From NCBI GenBank assembly GCA_947367055.1, contig CANBCI010000002.1, positions 204,005 through 268,004 on the forward strand: a DNA stretch of 64,000 bases. The letters are read 5' to 3'. Positions 28,286 through 37,531 of this stretch are shown here, in pieces. The position numbers were made by a program, and so were the translations under genes. This DNA comes from an uncultured Alphaproteobacteria bacterium (GTDB lineage Bacteria; Pseudomonadota; Alphaproteobacteria; Rs-D84). Below the pieces are notes generated by a model. The model had not been told where the DNA came from, ran no database searches, and saw nothing but the letters and a program-made list of their open reading frames with translations. Each line of letters begins with the position of its first letter. Position 1 is the first letter of the stretch.

Positions 28286-30637
28286 GTGAATTTGCATGGA
28301 ATAAAAATTTTTTGCACTTTAATAATGGCTGCGTATTGTGGGGCGGGCTTTGCCGCCCAGGCCCCAAATCCGCGCAGCAGTGCCAGTGTGTCCGCAGTAA
28401 CCCGTTCTGACGGGCGCGGTGCGACATCATCGGGGGCCAATGCCGTTACATCACGCACCGCAACGCGTCGTCCGACAACAACGGTTGCGCGTACGGCGTC
28501 CGCCACAAATACGGCGGCCCGGGTTGCCGTTCCGGCAACATCCGCACGCGGTGCGGGCGGCCCGGTGCGTTCCGCAACAACCGCGACATCCGCGGCACGC
28601 AGTGCCACAACCGGCGCGACTGCGCGCACGGCGGCTGGGACATCATCTGCACGCAGTGCGACAAACGTATCGCGTGCGGCCTTATCGCGTGCGGGAAGCA
28701 GTGCGCGCGCCACGGCCGTTTTCAATGACATTTCAAAAACTGGCGGCGGATATGCCCAATGTCGCGAGGCTTATGCAACCTGCATGGACCAGTTTTGCGC
28801 AAATGCAAATGACACGTACCGCAGATGTTTTTGCAGCGACAAGTTTATAGAATTTCGCAATACGGAGGCCGCCCTGGACGAGGCCAAGAATATTTTGGCC
28901 AGATTTGAAAACAATAACCTGGCGGCGGTAAACCTGACCGCGGCCGAGGTTAATGCCATGTATTCCGCGACCGAGGGCGAAAACGCTATAAAGAGCGATA
29001 CCAGCGCCGCATCACAAATGTTGTCGCAAATCGGCGATTTGTTGTCCGGAAACACAAAACCACAAACAACCACGCAATCGGGACTTAATCCGTCGGGGCT
29101 AATAGATGTCAATTTCTCTGACGACCTTGACGACATATGGAGCGGTGGCGGCAGTTCATTTTTTGCATCAAACACGACAACAAATGACTTGACCGCATTG
29201 GAGGGCACTGCCCTTTATAACGCCGCCAATGACCAATGCCTGCAAATTGTATCGGCGTCATGCGAAAACAGCGCGGTTTTAACAATGGCGCGCAGTTCGT
29301 ACAGCATTCTGGTTACCCAGGATTGCAATACATATGAAAAGGAAATAAATTTACAGCGCGAATCTGTGGAAAAAATTGTTCGTACCGCGGAAAAATACCT
29401 GCGCGAGGCACGATTAGAGGAATATCAATCACATAATTCGGCTGATGTTAATGAATGCGTGACCACGGTAAAGACGGCCATGTCAAATGAAAGTGCATGC
29501 GGTGCGAATTATTCGCGGTGCTTGGACCCAACCGGTGTGTATGTCAATCCGTCAACCGGCGAACCTATTTATTCGCCCGAATTATATAAATTAACATCAC
29601 TTATTTCATTAAGTGGTAATATGGATTCGGATATATTGATAGAAAACCGTCAGTTTAATTCATTTTTGGATGAAAAGAAAATATACGCAAACAGTGCACT
29701 TGACACATGTCGTGACATATCCGCCACCGTATGGGAGGAATTCAAACGCAGCGCAATTATTGAAATCGCCCAGGCCCAGGCGTCAAAAATAGAAGAAGTA
29801 AAAATGTCCTGCGTATCAACAATGGCGCAATGTTATGACACCCAGTCAAATGCGTTAAAGGATTTTGACACTAATACGGCAAAGGTGTCGGGTGCCCTGT
29901 CGGCATACGCGGCCAAGGAAATGTGCCGTGACCAAGTACAGGCATGTGCGGCATTGTATGGTGATCCTGATGGTTGTAATATTGATTCAAATACTGGCAA
30001 AGTCACCGCCAAAAGCGGCAAAGTATGCGGTATGGCGGCATTAATTGCTTTTGTTGACGGTGTTGACAATGTCCGTGTGGCCGAAGGGTGCGCAACCGCA
30101 ATCGACACCTATTTAAAGAGCACATGTACACCAACAACCGGCGATAAAGCATTCCCATATAATTGCCGTAGTTATGATGAGGCTGGCATTAGAAAATTGA
30201 TAACTGATTTTGCAGAAAATAACTGTAAGAATGTCGCAACCGGCCAAGCGGGGTTGGACGCATCGGTCCTAGCGCAGGTCGAAAAGTCTATAAAAGATCT
30301 TCAGGAAGAACTTGAATATCAATTAGAGAAAATCTGTGAAGATTTGGACGGATACTGGGTTGATGCGGACGATACGGGAAATGCGGTCGGTTCAAACCCA
30401 TTAACGGCGTTTTATAGCGCGGTATATCCGGGTGCCAACCAAAATTATGATTATGGAAGATGTGTTGAAAATACAACCAGAATACGTTGCCTGTCATATA
30501 ACGATGCCGACAAAGAACCGGTCGCGACGTATGATCGCGCCAAGGATGAATGCATATTCACCAGCAAGTGGTATGAAGAACGGTGCGGTATTTTGGGCGG
30601 ATATTATGAAAGCGGAAACTGCTATGTTCCAAAATGA
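28286..30637 (+). CDS. Large secreted protein with low-complexity N-terminus
   Basis: 783 aa, GTG start, signal peptide, Ala/Thr/Ser/Arg-rich tract, then Cys-containing repeats. Confidence 0.75.
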   Translation: MNLHGIKIFCTLIMAAYCGAGFAAQAPNPRSSASVSAVTRSDGRGATSSGANAVTSRTATRRPTTTVARTASATNTAARVAVPATSARGAGGPVRSATTATSAARSATTGATARTAAGTSSARSATNVSRAALSRAGSSARATAVFNDISKTGGGYAQCREAYATCMDQFCANANDTYRRCFCSDKFIEFRNTEAALDEAKNILARFENNNLAAVNLTAAEVNAMYSATEGENAIKSDTSAASQMLSQIGDLLSGNTKPQTTTQSGLNPSGLIDVNFSDDLDDIWSGGGSSFFASNTTTNDLTALEGTALYNAANDQCLQIVSASCENSAVLTMARSSYSILVTQDCNTYEKEINLQRESVEKIVRTAEKYLREARLEEYQSHNSADVNECVTTVKTAMSNESACGANYSRCLDPTGVYVNPSTGEPIYSPELYKLTSLISLSGNMDSDILIENRQFNSFLDEKKIYANSALDTCRDISATVWEEFKRSAIIEIAQAQASKIEEVKMSCVSTMAQCYDTQSNALKDFDTNTAKVSGALSAYAAKEMCRDQVQACAALYGDPDGCNIDSNTGKVTAKSGKVCGMAALIAFVDGVDNVRVAEGCATAIDTYLKSTCTPTTGDKAFPYNCRSYDEAGIRKLITDFAENNCKNVATGQAGLDASVLAQVEKSIKDLQEELEYQLEKICEDLDGYWVDADDTGNAVGSNPLTAFYSAVYPGANQNYDYGRCVENTTRIRCLSYNDADKEPVATYDRAKDECIFTSKWYEERCGILGGYYESGNCYVPK

Positions 30638-30649
30638 TGGGTGAATAGT

Positions 30650-31879
30650 ATGAAGAATATAAAGAAAATATTTTTACCGTTATTATTTGCGCAGTGTATT
30701 CCGTTCACGTCATTTGCAGGCGGGGAAAATAATATAAATTCATTATTGTCCAGTTGGAAAAACCCAACAATGAGTCATTGCAACAGATCTGATACCGGCG
30801 AAGCAACAATCGGGGCAAACAAGGATATATGCATAGGCAATTATAATATTGACAGTAATTCGCCCTACCAGTGCGTCCTGGGGGACGATATGGGTGTTTT
30901 GATGTTGGTTGCACGCGAAGTAAATGAAAACGGCGCAAAATTCTGTGTGACGACAATTTATGCCGAACATGAAAAGAAGGGCGACGCATGGACGCTTTAT
31001 GCCGAACCGGCCGAAGGCGCCCAACAGTGCCATTGGCTTTGCAAACCCGGTTATACCGGTGAAAAGTGCCAGGGAACAACTTTGAATGGATGTGATTCCG
31101 TGCCATTCTTGCGTTCTGATTTTGATAAATATAAAATGGCGCGCGCAATCGGCGTAGAATCATCCATTGCGATGTTTCATTGGAATCAATATAAGAGCTG
31201 CGGCGTTCATGCGGACCAGGAACACGATATGATTTTAGTGGTGTCCAAATGGCTGCAGGACGGTCATGGCGCATGGGCGACCCCATTTGTTATTCGTGCG
31301 CGTCGTGAAGATTATAAAAGCCGTAAAGGCGGCATTGATGCATGGCCGGCCGGCGAATCAACCTTGCTGTGTAAGAACGGATATACCGCAAATGCGGCCG
31401 GTAACGACTGTGTTGCAATTGACGAGGCAACATGTGCAATGACGCAACTGTGTTCCGGTTGGTCATCCAATGGCTATGATCCAAGCACAATGACATTGTC
31501 GTATAATACAGCCGGCAAATGTTATCAATATCGTTGCAACAACACGGGGTACGCGTTTCCGTCAACCGCCAATAAAACGTGCCAGGCATGCTTTACAAAT
31601 GTTCGCGGCGGCGTGTCGCCGGTTGACGGAACATGTGTTCAATGCGCCCTGGGCCAGATATTTGATGAAACCGCGACCGATACTGGATATTGCCGCGCGA
31701 CAACATCATACAGCCCGACCGACCTGCAATATGGCAAGGGAAAGACCCGCAACAATACAACCACATCAACCGTATCCACCAAGTCTGCATCAACTGTGTC
31801 AACCGCATGCTGGACATTTGCATCGGCGGATGAATATAAAAGTTGTGTTATTTCCGGTGGTGCGGGCGGTGGCAAATAA
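30650..31879 (+). CDS. Secreted Cys-rich protein
   Basis: Signal peptide; CPG/CxxG motifs such as CKPGYTGEKCQGT and CVQCALGQIFD. Confidence 0.75.
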   Translation: MKNIKKIFLPLLFAQCIPFTSFAGGENNINSLLSSWKNPTMSHCNRSDTGEATIGANKDICIGNYNIDSNSPYQCVLGDDMGVLMLVAREVNENGAKFCVTTIYAEHEKKGDAWTLYAEPAEGAQQCHWLCKPGYTGEKCQGTTLNGCDSVPFLRSDFDKYKMARAIGVESSIAMFHWNQYKSCGVHADQEHDMILVVSKWLQDGHGAWATPFVIRARREDYKSRKGGIDAWPAGESTLLCKNGYTANAAGNDCVAIDEATCAMTQLCSGWSSNGYDPSTMTLSYNTAGKCYQYRCNNTGYAFPSTANKTCQACFTNVRGGVSPVDGTCVQCALGQIFDETATDTGYCRATTSYSPTDLQYGKGKTRNNTTTSTVSTKSASTVSTACWTFASADEYKSCVISGGAGGGK

Positions 31880-32008
31880 TGGCAATCCCGGTTGCGCCGG
31901 CAAATCGGTGTCCGGAAACCAAATGCAGTTTGGGAATCAAATTCAATCGTTATAAAAAATAAAACAGCCGCAAAATTCGCGACTGTTTTTTAATGGGCTA
32001 AAATCGAC

Positions 32009-32422
32009 CTATTCCGCGCCGTTTAATGTGCGCAACATTTTCATAACCATTTTGCGCTGATCATCATTCGGCAGTTTCCAATACAGGTTTATCAACTGCA
32101 GTGATTCATTTTTACCCAACGGGTCATCGGGATGCTGGTCTGAAACGCGCAGTGGGCGACCGCTGCGGTTTTCCGGTGGCAGATAGCCCGGCAGTCCGGC
32201 AAAGAAAAATGTCACGGGTGTTTCCAGCGCGGTGCTTAATTCAAACAGGCGCGATGCGGAAATGCGGTTGCCAGCCGTTTCATACTTTTGTATCTGTTGA
32301 AATGTGACCCCGCAAATTTTTGCCAAATCTTTCTGGGACAGTCCCATCATACTTCTGCGCAATTGTACGCGCTGTCCGATATGTGCGTCAATTGACGACG
32401 GTTTAAACGGCCTTCCACTCAT
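32009..32422 (-). CDS. XRE-family HTH transcriptional regulator
   Basis: IGQRVQLRRSMMGLSQKDLAKICGVTFQQIQKYETAGNRIS. Confidence 0.88.
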   Translation of the reverse strand: MSGRPFKPSSIDAHIGQRVQLRRSMMGLSQKDLAKICGVTFQQIQKYETAGNRISASRLFELSTALETPVTFFFAGLPGYLPPENRSGRPLRVSDQHPDDPLGKNESLQLINLYWKLPNDDQRKMVMKMLRTLNGAE

Positions 32423-32549
32423 GTTTTCATCTCCACTTGATTTTAAGACAAAGTTCCTAATGTATTATTACAATTTTTCTTTTTATTTTGCAATCAAAAA
32501 ACAGTTGTGTTATTCTTTCCGAAAATAAAAAGATTAAGGGGAAAATATT

Positions 32550-34022
32550 ATGAAACCGATAGTTTTATGTATAATGGACGGTGTCGGAATCAATCTGAAT
32601 GCCGAACATAACGCGGTAGCAATGGCCCGTATGCCGTACTTTGACCAATTATTACACAAATATCCGCATTCACAATTGGATGCCAGCGGCCCTGCGGTCG
32701 GCCTGCCGGGTGGAACCATGGGAAATTCAGAGGTCGGCCACATCACAATCGGCGCCGGTCGCGTTGTGAACCAGTTCCTGCGTCGGTTTCAAATTGAAGA
32801 CTGGGATAAGAACCCGGCATTACGCGAATTTATTAACTCTGTAAAGGACGACGGCGGCATTGTTCATTTGGCCGGCTTGATGTCGGACGGGCGCGTTCAT
32901 TCCGATATAAACGACATGATGACAATCGCACGCCGCGTTTTGGCGGCGGGCCTGCGCGTGTGCATTCACTTCATCGCCGACGGTCGCGACACACCGCCGA
33001 AATCCGCCGGAAAGTACATAGAACTGATACGCGAAAAGTTGTCAGAATACATGGCGGACGGGCGCGCATTTTTCGGAACGATTTCCGGGCGCTATTACGC
33101 CATGGACCGCAATCAGAACCTGGACCGGACGGAATTGGCGTTTGACGCGATTGCGCGCGGCCAGGCGGAATTTCATGCCGCGACAGTTGAAGACGCGCTG
33201 GTGGCGGCATATGCACGCGGCGAAACCGACGAATTTATAAAGCCGACAGTTATAGACGGCGACATGCCGATAACACCGCGCGACGGATTTTTGTTCGGAA
33301 ATTACCGTAGCGACCGCGCCCGTCAGATAATGCGTGCAATTTTGACAACTGATGCACACATTCTGTGCTTTTCACAATATGGCGAGGGACTAAACGAACT
33401 CTGCCCGGCACTGTTGCCGGATGTGGCGGTTGAAAACACCTTGGGCGATGTTTTGGCGGCGAACGGCAAATCACAACTGCGCATTGCGGAAACGGAAAAA
33501 TATAATCATGTAACCTATTTCTTTGATGCGGAACGTAATGTTGATTTCCCCGGCGGTGAAAAAGTCTTGATTGCATCACCCGCGGTTGCCACATTTGATT
33601 TGGCACCCGAAATGTCTGCAATTCAAATCACGGATGCACTGTTGCCCAAATTGGCGCAGTTTGACGTTGTAATATTAAATTATGCGAACGGCGACATGGT
33701 GGGACATACCGGCAAAGAAGACGCCGCCGTTCGCGCTATGGAGGTTTTGGACGCACAATTGTCACGTCTGGTTCCGGGTGTGCTGGAATTGGGCGGCGCG
33801 GTTCTAATTACCGCCGACCATGGCAATGCCGAAAAGATGTGGGACGAAAAAAATAATGCCCCATGGACGGCACACACGACAAATCCGGTGAACTTTATAT
33901 TGGTTTCCAATGACGAATATTCGGTGCATAACGGCGGATTGGCCGATATCGCGCCGACAATATTAAAGTTATTAAACCTGCCCCAGCCGGCGGATATGAC
34001 GGGAAAAAGCCTGATTGATTAA
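32550..34022 (+). CDS. gpmI: 2,3-bisphosphoglycerate-independent phosphoglycerate mutase
   Basis: LCIMDGVGIN; GNSEVGHITIGAGRVV; TADHGNAEKM. Confidence 0.96.
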   Translation: MKPIVLCIMDGVGINLNAEHNAVAMARMPYFDQLLHKYPHSQLDASGPAVGLPGGTMGNSEVGHITIGAGRVVNQFLRRFQIEDWDKNPALREFINSVKDDGGIVHLAGLMSDGRVHSDINDMMTIARRVLAAGLRVCIHFIADGRDTPPKSAGKYIELIREKLSEYMADGRAFFGTISGRYYAMDRNQNLDRTELAFDAIARGQAEFHAATVEDALVAAYARGETDEFIKPTVIDGDMPITPRDGFLFGNYRSDRARQIMRAILTTDAHILCFSQYGEGLNELCPALLPDVAVENTLGDVLAANGKSQLRIAETEKYNHVTYFFDAERNVDFPGGEKVLIASPAVATFDLAPEMSAIQITDALLPKLAQFDVVILNYANGDMVGHTGKEDAAVRAMEVLDAQLSRLVPGVLELGGAVLITADHGNAEKMWDEKNNAPWTAHTTNPVNFILVSNDEYSVHNGGLADIAPTILKLLNLPQPADMTGKSLID

Positions 34023-34086
34023 AAAATCGCCCCGAATGAAAAACCCACGCAAAAAATTTGCGTGGGTTTTAATGATGCCTTTTTTA

Positions 34087-35832
34087 TTAGTGGTCTTCGG
34101 ATTTATGCTCGGGCGCATAAATTTCAACATCACGCGTCATTGCAATAAATTTTTCCGCGCGTTTGGTGGGCAACTCTTCGGCCGGTATGTTTTCCAATTC
34201 GTGAATTGCATCCACAACCGCCGCCGCCAGCAGTTCCATTGTCGTCTGCCAATCGGTATGCGCACCGCCCGCCGGTTCATTGACAATGCGGTCAATTACA
34301 TTCAAATCCGCCATATCACGTGCCGTCAGTTTCATTGCCGTGGACGCGGTCGCCTTGAAATTATTGTCACGCCACAGAATAGACGCACATGATTCCGGCG
34401 CAATTACCGAATAAATCGCGTTTTCCAGCATTAAAACCTTGTCCCCGGTACCGATTGCAATTGCACCACCGGAACCGCCCTGGCCCACATTGACGGCGAC
34501 ATACGGTGTTTTTATGGACAACCCCGTCGCAATTGATGACGCAACCGCCTGGGACTGGCCACGTTCTTCGCCTTCGCGGCCGGCAAATGCGCCCGCCGTG
34601 TCAAACAGTGATATTAACGGCAACTTGAACTTTTCCGCCAGGCGCATCATACGTTGTGCCTTGCGATATCCGTCCGGGTTCGCCATGCCGAAACGGTGGT
34701 GCTGGCGGCTTTCGATTGTGCGGCCCTGTTCCTGGCCGATTATGACCGCCGGGATTCCACGCCAAAAACCGATACCACTGCACATGGCCGGATCTTCGGC
34801 GTACAGACGGTCACCCGCCAGATATGTCCAATCATCCACAATTCCGTTTATGTAATCCAAGAAATGCGGACGGTTTTCATTACGCGCCAACAGAACTTTG
34901 TCATACGCGTCGCTTTCGCCCATGCCACGGATTTTCTTGGTCGCGTCAAATGCCGGTGTCTGGACGTTAATCGGTTTTACATCATGCGGTTGCTTGGTCA
35001 GCACCGACAGGATTTTTACCAATTTGTCATGCAGTTCCGGACGCGCCACAACCATGTCGACCATTCCGTGTTCATACAGGTAATCGGCCGTTTGGAAATT
35101 AGACGGCAGTTTTTCGCGAATATTTTGTTCAATTACGCGGCGGCCGGCAAAACCGATGCGCGCGTCTTTTTCCGCGATATGAATATCGCCCAGCATTGCG
35201 AACGATGCCGTGACGCCGCCGTATGTCGGATCGGTTAAAATAACGATGTACGGAATACCTTTTTCATGCAGGCGGTTCACCGCAACCGTTGTGCGCGCCA
35301 TCTGCATCAGTGACAGGATGTTTTCCTGCATTCTGGCGCCGCCGCTGCTGACCACCATGACAAATGGTTGTTTGGTTTCAATTGCATGTTCCATACTGGC
35401 CACGATGCCGTCACCGGCCGCGCGTCCCATGGACCCCAGCATAAAGTCCCCGTTTAAAACACAAATTGTTGTCGCAATGCCACCGATTGTGCCGTCGGCC
35501 GTTGCGACCGCATCATTGTACCCGGTGTCTGTGCGGGCGGTTGCCAATCTTTCCTTGTACGGCATGCGGTCAACGAAATTCAACGGGTCGTCCGTAACGG
35601 TCGGCAGCGGCACGCGCTGCCATTCCGTGTTGTCGAACAACAAATCAAACCGCTGCTTTGGCGTCATGATAAACGCGCGACCACAGCGTGGGCAAATATA
35701 GTGGTTATCCTTGTAATCCTTGTAATACACCAGGCGCCCGCAGGATTCACATTTTATCCACATCAGGCGGCGTACGCGGTCATATCTTTCGCGGTTACGG
35801 TTTTTAATTCCAGATTTTTTACCAAATAACAT
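34087..35832 (-). CDS. Fused acetyl-CoA carboxylase carboxyltransferase beta-alpha (AccD-AccA)
   Basis: AccD-type Zn finger CESCG...CPRCG and SSGGARMQE, followed in frame by AccA-type FGMANPDGYRKAQRMM and GQGGSGGAIAIG. Confidence 0.9.
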   Translation of the reverse strand: MLFGKKSGIKNRNRERYDRVRRLMWIKCESCGRLVYYKDYKDNHYICPRCGRAFIMTPKQRFDLLFDNTEWQRVPLPTVTDDPLNFVDRMPYKERLATARTDTGYNDAVATADGTIGGIATTICVLNGDFMLGSMGRAAGDGIVASMEHAIETKQPFVMVVSSGGARMQENILSLMQMARTTVAVNRLHEKGIPYIVILTDPTYGGVTASFAMLGDIHIAEKDARIGFAGRRVIEQNIREKLPSNFQTADYLYEHGMVDMVVARPELHDKLVKILSVLTKQPHDVKPINVQTPAFDATKKIRGMGESDAYDKVLLARNENRPHFLDYINGIVDDWTYLAGDRLYAEDPAMCSGIGFWRGIPAVIIGQEQGRTIESRQHHRFGMANPDGYRKAQRMMRLAEKFKLPLISLFDTAGAFAGREGEERGQSQAVASSIATGLSIKTPYVAVNVGQGGSGGAIAIGTGDKVLMLENAIYSVIAPESCASILWRDNNFKATASTAMKLTARDMADLNVIDRIVNEPAGGAHTDWQTTMELLAAAVVDAIHELENIPAEELPTKRAEKFIAMTRDVEIYAPEHKSEDH

Positions 35833-35835
35833 TTT

Positions 35836-36114
35836 TTATCCGTTCATTTTTTTTGTTAATTCACGACTTGGTTTGAAAAGGATTGTCGTACTAGCCGGCA
35901 AAGGCATCGGCATGCCGGTGCACGGGTTGTATCCGACCTTGGTTGCGCGGGCGCGCGGTTGAAACGTGCCGAACCCGCGAATTTCAATCCGGTCGCCGTT
36001 TGCAACCGATTCCATCATATGCGCGGCCACCGTGTCCAAAATAGCGGCGGCATCGCTTGTACGCATATGCTTAAACTGAACCTGAATAGAACGTATAATA
36101 TCAGATCTTTTCAT
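35836..36114 (-). CDS. IHF/HU family DNA-binding protein (IHF-beta-like)
   Basis: RIEIRGFGTFQPRARATKVGYNPCTG. Confidence 0.88.
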   Translation of the reverse strand: MKRSDIIRSIQVQFKHMRTSDAAAILDTVAAHMMESVANGDRIEIRGFGTFQPRARATKVGYNPCTGMPMPLPASTTILFKPSRELTKKMNG

Positions 36115-36261
36115 AATTCCATTCCTTTGTATTTATTTCGCACATTATTATTACATCTTGGCACATTTTATCAAGAATAAAGTTTATTCCATATTGAATA
36201 GGTTCCTATACCGCACGCACCAGTCGCGTGATAGCATGTAATTATAAAGAAGGAGAACTTT

Positions 36262-37032
36262 ATGCACGATTTGTTTGATGTATGCGACTGTGGCATGGGC
36301 GATGATGCGCCTGCGCATATGCCGCTAATTGGCGACACTGCGCCCGCGTTTGTCGCCCAGACCACCAACGGCACCGTAAACTTTCCCGCCGATTATGTGG
36401 GCAAGTGGGTCATATTATTTTCGCACCCTGCGGACTTTACGCCCGTATGCACGTCCGAATTTATGGCGTTTCAGGGTATGCTGCCGGAATTTCAGCAGCT
36501 AAACACTGATATTATCGGCCTGTCTGTTGGGACATTAAGCGGTCACTTGGCGTGGCTTAACGCAATAAAGGACATTGAATGGCGCGGGTGGAAAAACATG
36601 GAAATCACATTTCCGTTAATTGATGACATGAACATGGAAATCGCCAACAAATACGGCATGATTCATCCGAACGCGTCCGACACCAAGGCCGTTCGCGCCG
36701 TGTTCATCATTGATCCAAAGGCCACAATCCGCACGATTTTGTACTATCCGTTGACAACGGGCCGCAATTTCGAAGAAATAAAGCGCATGTTAATTGCACT
36801 GCAGACGACAGACGCGTTCGGTGTTTCAACACCGGCGGATTGGAATCCGGGCGACGATATTTTGGTACCCGCGCCTGCAACGACTGCAGCCATGCAAAAG
36901 CGCATCAACAACACGGATAAAAGCCTGGATGTAAAGGCCTGGTTTTTAACCTTTAAAAAACTGGCGGCGGATACGATTTTTGAAAAAATCAGACATAACA
37001 AACCAACCGCCCCTGCGCGAAAAAAGAAATGA
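36262..37032 (+). CDS. Peroxiredoxin (Prx6/AhpC-TSA family)
   Basis: FSHPADFTPVCTSEF; FIIDPKATIRTILYYP. Confidence 0.9.
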   Translation: MHDLFDVCDCGMGDDAPAHMPLIGDTAPAFVAQTTNGTVNFPADYVGKWVILFSHPADFTPVCTSEFMAFQGMLPEFQQLNTDIIGLSVGTLSGHLAWLNAIKDIEWRGWKNMEITFPLIDDMNMEIANKYGMIHPNASDTKAVRAVFIIDPKATIRTILYYPLTTGRNFEEIKRMLIALQTTDAFGVSTPADWNPGDDILVPAPATTAAMQKRINNTDKSLDVKAWFLTFKKLAADTIFEKIRHNKPTAPARKKK

Positions 37033-37066
37033 TAAATAACCGGTGCCGAATGGCGCCGGTTTCTTT

Positions 37067-37411
37067 TTAAAATACCAATGGAAAATCACGAATATCCAAC
37101 GGCACGCCATCGCGTTCCGGATCCCATTGAAATTCGTCCATTTGAACCTTTTTATCCTTGGTGAACTTGACACCTTCGGATTTTAATGCCCGATATTGTT
37201 GTTCAAAAAATCCGGCACCGCACAGGGATCCGTCCTTGAACACAACACGATGCCACGGCAAATGCCATGACGATTTTACATTTGACGCATATCCGACAAA
37301 GCGCGCCATGCGCGGCCGCCCAATCATGCGGGCAATCTGGCCGAATGTGGCGACACGTCCGGCGGGGATTTTTGCAACAATATCGTAAACCTGTTCGTTA
37401 AATGTTTTCAT
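37067..37411 (-). CDS. Alkyltransferase-like (ATL) protein, MGMT fold without catalytic Cys
   Basis: VAKIPAGRVATFGQIARMIG; LPWHRVVFKDG where MGMT has PCHRV. Confidence 0.85.
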   Translation of the reverse strand: MKTFNEQVYDIVAKIPAGRVATFGQIARMIGRPRMARFVGYASNVKSSWHLPWHRVVFKDGSLCGAGFFEQQYRALKSEGVKFTKDKKVQMDEFQWDPERDGVPLDIRDFPLVF

Positions 37412-37531
37412 GCCGCTTTTTATAGCATATTTTTACCGCAAATCAAGCCCATTTAAATAAAAGAAATTGACAAGTTTTGCCTCTGGCTGTATTCTTTTGC
37501 AGAAAATACTTTTAAACCAAACGAGGATACT

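Noticed and set aside
32009-32422. XRE regulator as a prophage repressor or antitoxin
   Set aside because: No partner toxin or phage gene; neighbours are housekeeping genes, and this XRE type is common in Alphaproteobacteria.
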